Positions 1 through 5,436 are shown, counted from the first letter of the stretch. The stretch is DNA of 8,129 nucleotides from Pyrobaculum sp. (GCA_022759345.1 JAEMPK010000129.1:1-8129), one strand, 5' to 3'. Translations and numbers: made by a program. Notes: generated by a model not told the origin, from the sequence alone.

Positions 1-28
1 GGGTAAAATACGGCTGGGGTCTCTCGGA

Positions 29-36
29 TTATTTAA
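29..36 (+). promoter_or_regulatory. Possible TATA box for the first gene
   Basis: TTATTTAA is centred about 21 bases before the ATG at 54, matching leaderless spacing elsewhere in the window. It also lies in an open frame, so it may be chance within a longer coding region. Confidence 0.3.
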
Positions 37-53
37 GACACTACGGCGAGAAG

Positions 54-338
54 ATGCGCGAGCTTGTCGGAGCCTCAGGCGGTAGTGACCTCATTCTCTT
101 AGACGACGGTGAATTGCTGTGGAGCTACGGCTCCGCATATAGGAACTTGATAAGAGACTTAAGAGGAAGACAGATTGTGGGGGCCTTTAGAGAATTCGAC
201 GTGGACACGGCTACTATTCTGTTCGGAGACGGCTTCACCATATACCTTCAGCGTCTATATCTAGCCCCTGCGCCGGCTGTGAAAGCTCCGTTTGGACTAG
301 GTTTTCTAGGCAAGACGGTTGAGGTTATAGTGTTGTAA
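54..338 (+). CDS. Unrecognised protein, possibly 5'-truncated by the window edge
   Basis: I do not recognise this 94-residue protein. It has no cysteine, no signal peptide and no clear membrane segment. Short strand-like stretches (LILLDDGELLW at 13-23, ATILFGDGFTIYL at 53-65) suggest a small alpha/beta or beta-rich fold. ATG at 54 is the first visible start and has a TATA-like TTATTTAA 18-25 bases upstream (29-36), the spacing seen at other genes in this window. However, the frame is open back to base 1 and encodes a protein-like stretch (YGWGLSDYLRHYGEK), so the true start may lie outside the window. Its stop (336-338) lies inside the 3' end of the convergent protease gene. Function unknown; that it is coding is likely, its start is not settled. 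Confidence 0.6.
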   Translation: MRELVGASGGSDLILLDDGELLWSYGSAYRNLIRDLRGRQIVGAFREFDVDTATILFGDGFTIYLQRLYLAPAPAVKAPFGLGFLGKTVEVIVL

Positions 339-900
339 AAACTAGAAAATTATTCACTCCATGTAAAACAATTGCAGATATTATGCCGCCTCTCCTAAAG
401 GCATATGTAAGTATTACGCCGTATATGAAGTAAAGCGGCAGAAGAGTAGGCAAGCCGTGCAACAGGGCGAAAGCTAAGGAGTTGCCCACGTACCCCACCA
501 GGGGACCTGCCCTCTTTTCTAGTTCGGTATATAGGAGGACTCGGAAGAGGACCTCCTCCACGACAGGCGCTAAGATTACCGCGGTGACGAAGAGATAAGA
601 CCGCCACTGTGGACACGTAGACATGGCCTGAATTAAAAAATCGAGAGAGGAGCGGTAGTCGCGGAGCAACGGCTCTAATGCGGCTTCAAGAGCCCAGACG
701 GCTCCGAAAGCCAGCAAAGCCGCCCCGAAATATCTAAGCCTTAGGTAGAGGTAATCTTTTGCGTAGCGTACAAGAGGGAGGAGGACTAGGTAGGCCGCCA
801 CCATGGACGAGGGCAGGCCGCAGTAGGGTATAAACAACGCGGCGAGACCCATAGCTATAAACATGGCAGGCAACGCCAACGCAATAACGACAAGACGCAT
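325..900 (-). CDS. CPBP (CAAX protease/Abi-type) intramembrane metalloprotease
   Basis: A polytopic membrane protein of 191 residues carrying all three motifs of the CPBP family (PF02517, formerly Abi). These are EEVLFR at 115-120 (EExxxR), FALLH at 144-148 (FxxxH) and HGVNN at 180-184 (HxxxN). The two glutamates, two histidines and asparagine form the presumed active site within the membrane. Hydrophobic segments are visible near 4-26, 33-47, 57-72, 101-114, 138-147, 154-168 and 172-190. Eukaryotic relatives (Rce1) clip prenylated CAAX proteins; archaeal substrates are generally unknown, and none is suggested here. Length is at the short end for the family but the motifs are complete, so it should be active. 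ATG at 898-900 fits a leaderless start from the box at 919-927. Its last 14 bases overlap the + strand gene ending at 338. Confidence 0.88.
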   Translation of the reverse strand: MRLVVIALALPAMFIAMGLAALFIPYCGLPSSMVAAYLVLLPLVRYAKDYLYLRLRYFGAALLAFGAVWALEAALEPLLRDYRSSLDFLIQAMSTCPQWRSYLFVTAVILAPVVEEVLFRVLLYTELEKRAGPLVGYVGNSLAFALLHGLPTLLPLYFIYGVILTYAFRRGGIISAIVLHGVNNFLVFTTL

Positions 901-903
901 AAA

Positions 904-909
904 TTTATA
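904..909 (+). promoter_or_regulatory. TATA box of the 160-aa hypothetical gene
   Basis: TTTATA, preceded by AAA (a B-recognition-like purine run), is centred about 22 bases before the GTG at 929. It lies within the 28-base divergent gap, at the likely transcript start of the opposite gene, so the two promoters interleave. Confidence 0.55.
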
Positions 910-918
910 GCTGTATGA

Positions 919-927
919 TTTAAAAAA
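919..927 (-). promoter_or_regulatory. TATA box of the CPBP protease gene
   Basis: On the - strand this reads TTTTTTAAA, centred 23 bases before the ATG at 900. It abuts the GTG start of the divergent gene at 929. Confidence 0.55.
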
Positions 928-928
928 C

Positions 929-1411
929 GTGATCTACGTCGCCGCGACGGCATCGGGCGGGCGGAGATTCTTTATAGATATATCTAACTGGGAGAAGGTA
1001 GAGAGATACCACAAGCCGTTTCTTGTGAACTCCGGCTGGCCAGAGGGACTTACAAAAGGCGTCTTGGACCTGGGTAAGTATATAAACGAACTGTGGGAGA
1101 TATATAGAGAGGTCTCGGAGGCTGTTGGTAAATCGCAGAGGGAGTTCATAAAGGCGGCGGCTAGGATCTGGCCTCTGAGGTTTATACTGCCGACCCGCGT
1201 GGAGGTAGACCAAGCGGCGGTGCGCGAGACGAGGACTTACTGGGAAATTAAAAGCCATATAGAAGATGTAGTTGGGAAGAGGCCCAGCCCCTGGGGCGAG
1301 GTCTACGTCGGCTGGGTAGACGCGGAGGTGAGAGGCGACGCGGTGTACATCGGCGGGAAACCCTCGTTGGGCCACACCTACCTCCGCCTACTCGGCGTCC
1401 TCAGCCTTTAG
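929..1411 (+). CDS. Conserved-looking hypothetical protein, 160 aa
   Basis: I do not recognise the family. The protein is soluble and rich in aromatic and charged residues. It has a short N-terminal strand (IYVAAT at 2-7), a long helical middle (about 45-85, from TKGVLDLGKYINELWEIYRE onward) and a strand-rich C-terminal part (WGEVYVGWVDAEVRGDAVYIGG). It has no cysteine and no evident metal or nucleotide motif. GTG at 929 is chosen because a TATA-like TTTATA sits at 904-909, about 22 bases upstream, and an in-frame stop at 908-910 limits any extension. It is divergent from the protease and its 3' end overlaps the CinA-like gene by 11 bases. The long open frame with ordinary codon use supports a real gene; the function is not inferable. 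Confidence 0.75.
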   Translation: MIYVAATASGGRRFFIDISNWEKVERYHKPFLVNSGWPEGLTKGVLDLGKYINELWEIYREVSEAVGKSQREFIKAAARIWPLRFILPTRVEVDQAAVRETRTYWEIKSHIEDVVGKRPSPWGEVYVGWVDAEVRGDAVYIGGKPSLGHTYLRLLGVLSL

Positions 1412-2207
1412 AGACCTCTACTCTGTCGCCAAATTTAGAGAGTAAGATCTGTCTCAGTTGCTCAGAGGCGTTTTCCACAAGCGCCGCGGCCCTCTCTCTG
1501 TCCTCGGCGCTTGCGTAGATGTGTATGTGCAACAACGGTGCGTCTACTTCAAAGCCCTTGGGGTGAGACTTGACGTAGAGTCTGGGGTCTATCTTCAAGA
1601 CTTCGCGTATGATCGGCGCGACGTCGGCCTCGGGCACCCCTCTGACTATTAACAACTGCTCGGCAAAATACACCGGCGGGCCTCTCTCTCTGAGCAGAGG
1701 CTCTACATAGTTCTCAAATATGGCTTCCATCTCTCGGGGAACGCCTGGTAGCAAAACGACGATCTTTCCCTGGTGTTCATATAAAACGCCAGGCGCCGTG
1801 CCCACCGGATTCGGAAGCGGCTTGGCGCCAGGCGGCATCTTCGCCATCTTTTCCCTCTCCGGCGTCATAGGATATCCGCGCGCCTCGTATTTCTCCTTTA
1901 TCATCTTCAACGCCTCCTGATTAACCACGGGCTCGACCCCGAGCGCCTTGCAGAACGCCAAGTTGGTTATGTCGTCGGGCGTGGGGCCGAGGCCTCCCGT
2001 TGAGATGACCACATCCGCCCTCCTCAGCGCCTCTTTAAAGACCTCGACAATGGCGTCCTCCTCGTCGGGCACCACCACAATCCTCTTAACGACGTATCCA
2101 AGGAAGGTGAGCTTAGAGGCTAGCCAAGCCGCGTTGGTGTTCACCACGCGGCCAATTAAAAGCTCGTTCCCCACCGAGAGGACCCAGGCCACGCCTTTGT
2201 ACATCAT
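1401..2207 (-). CDS. CinA/MoaB-fold protein (COG1058, molybdopterin-binding-like domain)
   Basis: The 268-residue protein has the MoCF-biosynthesis fold typical of the N-terminal half of CinA. Visible motifs are GNELLIGRVVNTN (13-25), STGGLGPTPDD (69-79), NPVGTAPG (133-140) and LLPGVPREM (152-160), followed by an alpha/beta tail of about 100 residues. In characterised relatives this domain hydrolyses ADP-ribose or related pyrophosphates, or binds molybdopterin. The C-terminal PncC nicotinamide-nucleotide amidase domain of bacterial CinA is absent, as is usual in archaea. Which activity applies cannot be read from sequence. It is the second gene of a two-gene - strand unit, six bases after the EamA transporter stop. 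Two ATG codons lie in tandem (2205-2207 and 2202-2204), with a weak AGGT about eight bases upstream. Commonly annotated as competence/damage-inducible protein, though competence is not implied. Confidence 0.85.
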   Translation of the reverse strand: MMYKGVAWVLSVGNELLIGRVVNTNAAWLASKLTFLGYVVKRIVVVPDEEDAIVEVFKEALRRADVVISTGGLGPTPDDITNLAFCKALGVEPVVNQEALKMIKEKYEARGYPMTPEREKMAKMPPGAKPLPNPVGTAPGVLYEHQGKIVVLLPGVPREMEAIFENYVEPLLRERGPPVYFAEQLLIVRGVPEADVAPIIREVLKIDPRLYVKSHPKGFEVDAPLLHIHIYASAEDRERAAALVENASEQLRQILLSKFGDRVEVSKG

Positions 2208-2213
2208 AAACGG

Positions 2214-3098
2214 CTACCTGGAGACTTTTATCTCTTCTAGCACAACTACAAACAGCCCAAGTAGCGTGACTACGATGCCTATTGCCTGGAGAGGCAACGC
2301 CACGGAGACGCCGAAAATGTCAAACACGGCGGTCCCCGTTGGGCGCTCTCCCAAAACCAGCGCGGCTAGCAACGTGGCTCCGATCGGCTCCCCAAGCGTG
2401 CTCGCGGCTATGGTCACGGCGCGGTACCTCCCAAGCAGGTAGTTAAATACGGTGTGTCCCAACATCATGGGGATCGAGGCGATTAGGAGAAACATAAAGA
2501 AGGTATGCCAGTCGTAATTCACCAAGTTTATATGTAGCGCGAGACCCACGCCTAGCGAGACAAGCGCCGCAGTTCCATACGCCACCGCCACGTAGCCCAG
2601 GGTCCCCACCGACGCCCTCACCACACGCCCAATGGCTAAGTAGGCGGCGAAGGAAAGCGCCCCCACTGCTGCGAGTAGATCTCCCAAGAGGCCCCCGGGG
2701 GAGAAGGTGATAAGTATCGCGCCGACCGTCGCAGCCAAGACGCCAGCCGCTGTGGCTCTGTTTATCCGCTCCCCCAAGGACCTGGAGAGGAGCAACATGA
2801 CTATGGGGTGTATGTTTACAAGCGTCGTGCTGGCCGCCACAGTGGTCAAAAAGAGAGAAGGTATCCAGCTGAGGAAGTGCACTGCAAGAAAAACACCGGA
2901 GAGTAAAGAATATGTCAAGTCGCGTCCCCGAGGTAGCTCAAGCCCTTTAACGGCGCCCATGGCAAGCACTATAGATGTCGCAAACGCCAATCTCCAGAAC
3001 GCAGTTGCGAGGGGGTCGGCCGGCGTCAGCCGGATGAGTATAGAGGCGCTTGATATCGCCAAAACCCCTAGGGGGAGCAACCAAATCACAGAACTCAC
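2214..3098 (-). CDS. EamA/DMT-superfamily permease
   Basis: A 294-residue, almost wholly hydrophobic protein with the duplicated EamA architecture: about ten transmembrane helices in two halves (roughly 5-131 and 139-287). Each half ends with the family signature: SLGERINRATAAGVLAATVG (107-126) in the first and EPIGATLLAALVLGERPTG (237-255) in the second. AFWRLAFA (33-40) is the usual Arg-containing helix-2 motif. Relatives export amino acids or other metabolites, or move nucleotide sugars; the substrate here is unknown. The listed GTG (3096-3098) gives the longest frame. A second in-frame GTG at 3087-3089, three codons in, lies at the usual leaderless spacing (about 21 bases) from the TATA box centred near 3110 and may be the true start. 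It is likely co-transcribed with the CinA-like gene. Confidence 0.87.
   Translation of the reverse strand: MSSVIWLLPLGVLAISSASILIRLTPADPLATAFWRLAFATSIVLAMGAVKGLELPRGRDLTYSLLSGVFLAVHFLSWIPSLFLTTVAASTTLVNIHPIVMLLLSRSLGERINRATAAGVLAATVGAILITFSPGGLLGDLLAAVGALSFAAYLAIGRVVRASVGTLGYVAVAYGTAALVSLGVGLALHINLVNYDWHTFFMFLLIASIPMMLGHTVFNYLLGRYRAVTIAASTLGEPIGATLLAALVLGERPTGTAVFDIFGVSVALPLQAIGIVVTLLGLFVVVLEEIKVSR
2216..2219 (-). promoter_or_regulatory. Weak Shine-Dalgarno of the CinA-like gene
   Basis: AGGT on the - strand lies eight bases before the tandem ATG codons and overlaps the EamA stop codon. It fits an internal operon gene, which cannot use leaderless initiation. Confidence 0.3.
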
Positions 3099-3104
3099 TC
3101 AACG

Positions 3105-3114
3105 TTTATTTATA
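3105..3114. promoter_or_regulatory. Shared divergent TATA box, peroxiredoxin and EamA operons
   Basis: TTTATTTATA on + (TATAAATAAA on -) is the only AT-rich element in the 33-base gap. Its centre is 22 bases before the peroxiredoxin ATG at 3132. It is only about 12 bases before the EamA GTG at 3098, but about 21 before the in-frame GTG at 3089. No Shine-Dalgarno precedes either gene at usable spacing. Confidence 0.6.
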
Positions 3115-3131
3115 CACAACGCGGCTCCTCC

Positions 3132-3542
3132 ATGGAGTTCCCCGACGTAGAGCTGGAGGCCCACACAGGCGAGAAGATTTCGCCTGCGCGCGTGCCGAGG
3201 GCGGTGGTGTATTTCTTCCCCAAGGCCTTTACCCAAGGCTGCACCAGAGAGACGATTCGTTTCAACGAACTGTATCCAAGGTTTAGGGAAAAAGGCTACG
3301 AGGTCTTCGGCGTATCTACGGACGGCGTGGAGACTCTGAAGAAGTTCGCAGAGAAGTACAAGGTCCAGTTCAAACTTCTAAGCGACAAAGACGGGAGACT
3401 CGCCTCGCAACTCGGCATATTGCGGCCCACCGGCACGGCGGAGAGAGTCACCTACATACTCAACGACGGTAAAGTAGTTCAAATACTCAGGGGGTTGAGG
3501 TCTGCCGATGAACATGCAGACAGAGCCCTTGAACTGATATGA
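3132..3542 (+). CDS. bcp: Peroxiredoxin of the PrxQ/Bcp type, one-cysteine form
   Basis: A 136-residue thioredoxin-fold peroxidase of the AhpC/TSA superfamily that reduces hydroperoxides in the cytoplasm. The active-site pattern P-x3-T-x2-C is seen as PKAFTQGC at 30-37, with C37 as peroxidatic cysteine. R105 in ERVTYIL is the probable conserved arginine, and GYEVFGVSTD (55-64) and KLLSDKDG (81-88) match the family strands. In the common PrxQ arrangement a resolving cysteine follows five residues later; here that site is I42, and C37 is the only cysteine in the protein. It must therefore be recycled by an external thiol, which is an inference from residue content. It is slightly shorter than the usual 150-160 residues. 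ATG at 3132 is leaderless from the box at 3105-3114. Its stop overlaps the TusA-like start by four bases (ATGA). Confidence 0.9.
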   Translation: MEFPDVELEAHTGEKISPARVPRAVVYFFPKAFTQGCTRETIRFNELYPRFREKGYEVFGVSTDGVETLKKFAEKYKVQFKLLSDKDGRLASQLGILRPTGTAERVTYILNDGKVVQILRGLRSADEHADRALELI

Positions 3543-3754
3543 AGATCTACGAGGTCAAAGGACCTTGCCCCGAGCTCGCCGTTGTGTTGAGCAGAGCGGC
3601 GGCTGAGGCGGCCCCAGGCGAGGTGTTAAAAATATTGAGCCGCTGGAGGTATGTAGTCAACGACGTGAAGAACTCGGCTAAATACACAGGACTCGAGGTG
3701 GTTGAAATTAGGGAGGGCCCCCAGGTAGAGATCGTTGTTAGAAAGTCAACGTAA
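3539..3754 (+). CDS. tusA: TusA/SirA-family sulfur carrier protein
   Basis: A 71-residue protein with the TusA layout: a first strand, then the hallmark Cys-Pro (KGPCPELAVVLSRA, C10-P11) at the head of helix 1. A PGEVLKILS strand follows at 26-34, then a second helix around 40-48 and a final strand pair (GLEVVEI, QVEIVVRK). TusA proteins carry a persulfide on this cysteine and pass sulfur to partners in tRNA thiolation, cofactor synthesis or sulfur oxidation. The match is to the family; the partner is not shown. ATG overlaps the peroxiredoxin stop as ATGA, with no Shine-Dalgarno, implying translational coupling. The last 17 bases overlap the convergent DsrE-family gene. C10 is the only cysteine, as expected for a carrier. 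Confidence 0.82.
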   Translation: MKIYEVKGPCPELAVVLSRAAAEAAPGEVLKILSRWRYVVNDVKNSAKYTGLEVVEIREGPQVEIVVRKST

Positions 3755-4127
3755 GCTCCGCCTCTTTTGCAAGGGCGAGGAACGTAAGCGACCCGGCCAC
3801 CTCCACGCCTGGGAGAGGCTCAATCCCTAGCATCTTCAGAACAGGCTCATCCACATAGACCTTGACGCCGGAGGACAAGCAATGCTCCGCCAGCTCCTCC
3901 AGCCTCTTGGCTCCCAGCCGCCTCAGCTTCCATCTTATGTACAGCGACGCCAAAAAGGGCAGTCCGAGAAGTCTAGTCTTCGGCTTTTTGCTGAATATGT
4001 AGGCGCCAAGCCCGGTGGCGAAGAGATGTACTTCGTATCCCATGGCCTTGGCCGACAGGGCAATCACCAAGGCGTGATAGGCGCGGGCGATGTCGTTGTC
4101 TGAAAGCATAATGACCGCTTTTGGCAT
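3738..4127 (-). CDS. DsrE/DsrF-like family protein
   Basis: A 129-residue alpha/beta protein resembling the DsrE2/predicted peroxiredoxin group (COG2044/COG2210 type). It opens with a strand MPKAVIMLSDND, followed by helix ARAYHALVIALSAKAMG, strand YEVHLFATGLGAY (31-43) and a hydrophobic helix around 53-68. It closes with GVKVYVDEPVLKMLGIE (87-103) and a GSLTFLALAKEAE helix. DsrE-family proteins exchange sulfur with TusA in sulfur relay systems. At the position where members usually have a reactive cysteine (…CxxSxxLxGI) I read D93, and the only cysteine is C83 in the preceding helix, so thiol chemistry may be lost or moved. ATG at 4125-4127 has TATATATA 20-27 bases upstream. It lies tail to tail with the TusA-like gene, overlapping by 17 bases. 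Confidence 0.75.
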   Translation of the reverse strand: MPKAVIMLSDNDIARAYHALVIALSAKAMGYEVHLFATGLGAYIFSKKPKTRLLGLPFLASLYIRWKLRRLGAKRLEELAEHCLSSGVKVYVDEPVLKMLGIEPLPGVEVAGSLTFLALAKEAELTLTF

Positions 4128-4146
4128 ATATTAACCCCCCGTTCTG

Positions 4147-4154
4147 TATATATA
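4147..4154 (-). promoter_or_regulatory. TATA box of the DsrE-family gene
   Basis: TATATATA, the strongest TATA box in the window, is centred 23 bases before the ATG at 4127. A run of six C on + (4135-4140, G on the transcript strand) lies between box and start. Being palindromic, the box could also fire rightward. Confidence 0.6.
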
Positions 4155-4182
4155 GATGACGAGCCAATGCAGGCGGCGATCT

Positions 4183-4195
4183 GTGACCGGTGACC
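4183..4195. repeat. Tandem direct repeat GTGACC-G-GTGACC upstream of the DsrE-family promoter
   Basis: Two copies of GTGACC (4183-4188 and 4190-4195) sit about 35 bases upstream of the TATATATA box on the - strand. A pair of short direct repeats in this place could be a regulator site, but seven-base periodicity is less than one helical turn and chance is not excluded. Confidence 0.3.
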
Positions 4196-4201
4196 TGCCG
4201 G

Positions 4202-4219
4202 CTGAAGCCCGCCCTTCAG
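4202..4219. repeat. Inverted repeat at the nth stop codon
   Basis: CTGAAG (4202-4207) and CTTCAG (4214-4219) form a perfect 6-bp stem with a CCCGCC loop, overlapping the nth stop (4216-4218). A competing 6-bp arm pair, GACCTG (4192-4197) and CAGGTC (4217-4222), shares the right arm. It lacks a following T run in either direction, so a simple terminator is not shown. Confidence 0.4.
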
Positions 4220-4881
4220 GTCTGAGAGGAGGTTTTGTATGAGGGGCAACGCGTCCCTATGGGACATCTCTCGCACTTAGGCCTCCTCGCGGTGCACACG
4301 TCGCGGCCGAACTGTATAAGCTTGAGGTGAAACTCAAGGTAGCGCTCCGGCGGAAGCCTCTCCATGAACCAGCGGCTTATCTCATCGTAAGTCCTGCCGA
4401 TTCCCCACCGGCGGGCTATGCGCGTGATGTGGGTGTCCACAGGGAACGCCGGCAGGCCGAGATTGACCAACACCACGTCGGCCGTCTTTTTCCCAACTCC
4501 AGGCAGGGTAAGCAGAAACCTCCGAGCCTCCGCAACCCCCATCTCGATTAGCTTCTTCGGCGAGATGTCGTACTTTATAAAGGCCTCTGCAAGCGCCCTT
4601 AGGTAACGCGCCCTTTGTCTATGCATGCCAGCAGGCCTTATCAACTCAGCCAACTCCTCCTCAGATAGGTCAAGCAGAGCCTCCGGCGTGATTTTGCCCA
4701 GTCTCTTTTTCAAATTCTCCAAGGCCCTAAAGGCGTTTCTGTCGCTTGTGTTTTGGCTCAACACCACAGACACCATCAGCGCGAAAAGATCGCCCTCAGA
4801 GCGCCACACCACCGGCGCAATAAACTCGCTTAACCTAAGCTCTACCGCTTTATCTACAAGCTCTATGAATTCATGCGACAC
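4216..4881 (-). CDS. nth: Endonuclease III, DNA glycosylase/AP lyase with 4Fe-4S cluster
   Basis: A 221-residue HhH-GPD base-excision-repair enzyme that removes oxidised pyrimidines and nicks the abasic site. The helix-hairpin-helix is LPGVGKKTA (126-134), with K132 matching the Schiff-base lysine (E. coli K120). D149 in PVDTHI matches the catalytic aspartate (E. coli D138). The lysine points to a bifunctional Nth rather than a MutY- or Mig-type glycosylase. The C-terminal loop C196-x6-C203-x2-C206-x5-C212 is the family's [4Fe-4S] ligand set. SQNTSD (42-47) occupies the early substrate-contact helix. Length is normal and nothing is missing. The start is GTG (4879-4881), supported by a TATA box centred about 23 bases upstream. 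The gene is divergent from the winged-helix gene and is followed 88 bases later by the DsrE-family gene, which has its own promoter. Confidence 0.94.
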   Translation of the reverse strand: MSHEFIELVDKAVELRLSEFIAPVVWRSEGDLFALMVSVVLSQNTSDRNAFRALENLKKRLGKITPEALLDLSEEELAELIRPAGMHRQRARYLRALAEAFIKYDISPKKLIEMGVAEARRFLLTLPGVGKKTADVVLVNLGLPAFPVDTHITRIARRWGIGRTYDEISRWFMERLPPERYLEFHLKLIQFGRDVCTARRPKCERCPIGTRCPSYKTSSQT

Positions 4882-4899
4882 GTTTACTAACTCAAGTCC

Positions 4900-4909
4900 T
4901 TATATATTT
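4900..4909. promoter_or_regulatory. Shared divergent TATA box, nth and winged-helix gene
   Basis: TTATATATTT lies almost exactly midway in the 44-base gap. Its centre is about 21 bases from the GTG at 4926 and about 23 from the GTG of nth at 4881. No second AT-rich element exists in the gap, so one box probably serves both directions. Confidence 0.6.
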
Positions 4910-4925
4910 CTGACGCCGTCTAGAC

Positions 4926-5423
4926 GTGGAGGAGGTTAAAATAACACTGCGAAAGTCAGACTTCGACAGATTCGCGGAGAGGCTGGGGGTCAACCCCGAC
5001 GAGCTCCTCGCCGCACTTAAGGCCGAGGTAGTCAAGGTGGGGCCTGGGTTCCGCTACGTCGTGGACATGGAGAGCTTCTTCTACTTCGTTATTGGGAGGC
5101 TGTACGCGGGGTCCCAGAGGAGGCCCGAGAAGGCTCAGGAGGTCACGGCGGAGCGGTTTGAAGAGGCTCTCAACAAGGCCATAGACCGCCTGGCTGGCGC
5201 AAGTGGCTATGCAAAGCTGGCTGAGGTGAGAGACTCCGTGATGCAAGAGCTGGGCATAGGCGAAGAGGAGTTTATAAAGAGGCTCGGCGAGCTTCTACAA
5301 GCCAAGAGGGGGCTTTACGTACTGCTTGAGGGAGGCGACGTCAAGGTTCAGATAGGTCCCAAGAAGTACGGCTTCATAAAAAGAATAGAGAAACGGCCAA
5401 TAGCCGAGGTAATACACTACTAG
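4926..5423 (+). CDS. Hypothetical protein with probable C-terminal winged helix
   Basis: I do not recognise the family. The 165-residue protein begins with a short strand (KITLRKSD) and helices (13-32), followed by a strand-helix segment (GFRYVVDMESFFYFVIGRLYAG, 41-62) that is moderately hydrophobic but too short and polar to be a clear membrane anchor. Residues about 95-155 look like a winged helix: KLAEVRDSVMQELG, then EEEFIKRLGELLQAKRG as recognition helix. A two-stranded wing follows, LYVLLEGG/DVKVQIG, and then a basic tail KKYGFIKRIEKR. DNA binding is therefore plausible but is inferred from pattern only. GTG at 4926 is leaderless from the box at 4900-4909, shared with nth. It is followed 40 bases later by the P-loop ATPase on the same strand. 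Confidence 0.75.
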   Translation: MEEVKITLRKSDFDRFAERLGVNPDELLAALKAEVVKVGPGFRYVVDMESFFYFVIGRLYAGSQRRPEKAQEVTAERFEEALNKAIDRLAGASGYAKLAEVRDSVMQELGIGEEEFIKRLGELLQAKRGLYVLLEGGDVKVQIGPKKYGFIKRIEKRPIAEVIHY

Positions 5424-5436
5424 TACACCCACCGAG

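Noticed and set aside
920..1375. A 151-codon - strand open frame antisense to the 160-aa gene
   Set aside because: It overlaps the whole + strand gene, gives a low-complexity Arg/Pro/Leu-rich product without any motif, and its partner has the better promoter position. Taken as a shadow.
1948..2442. A 164-codon + strand open frame across the CinA/EamA junction
   Set aside because: It is Ser/Thr/Pro-rich and antisense to two genes with clear family motifs; typical shadow of GC-rich coding DNA.
2692..2701. CCCCCGGGGG palindrome
   Set aside because: It lies within the EamA coding sequence over ordinary Ser-Pro-Gly-Gly codons; there is no flanking structure to suggest a site.
2707..3150. A 147-codon + strand open frame antisense to EamA, running into the peroxiredoxin start
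   Set aside because: It would span the divergent promoter and overlap the peroxiredoxin in another frame; no recognisable product.
4135..4140. Run of six C between TATA box and start of the DsrE-family gene as a slippage switch
   Set aside because: Six bases is short for slippage, and nothing else in the sequence indicates variation. It would need read-level evidence.
4156..4205. Candidate C/D box small RNA (ATGACGA … CTGA, 50 bases)
   Set aside because: There is no clear D' box, the second guide would be only about five bases, and no terminal stem flanks the boxes. Kept only as part of the structured-spacer finding, not as an RNA gene.
4227..4280. A GGAGG motif (4228-4232) followed by ATG at 4239 on +, antisense to the nth C terminus
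   Set aside because: The frame runs only 13 codons to a stop at 4278-4280, and the GGAGG is the complement of Thr-Ser-Ser codons in nth. Chance is the simpler explanation.
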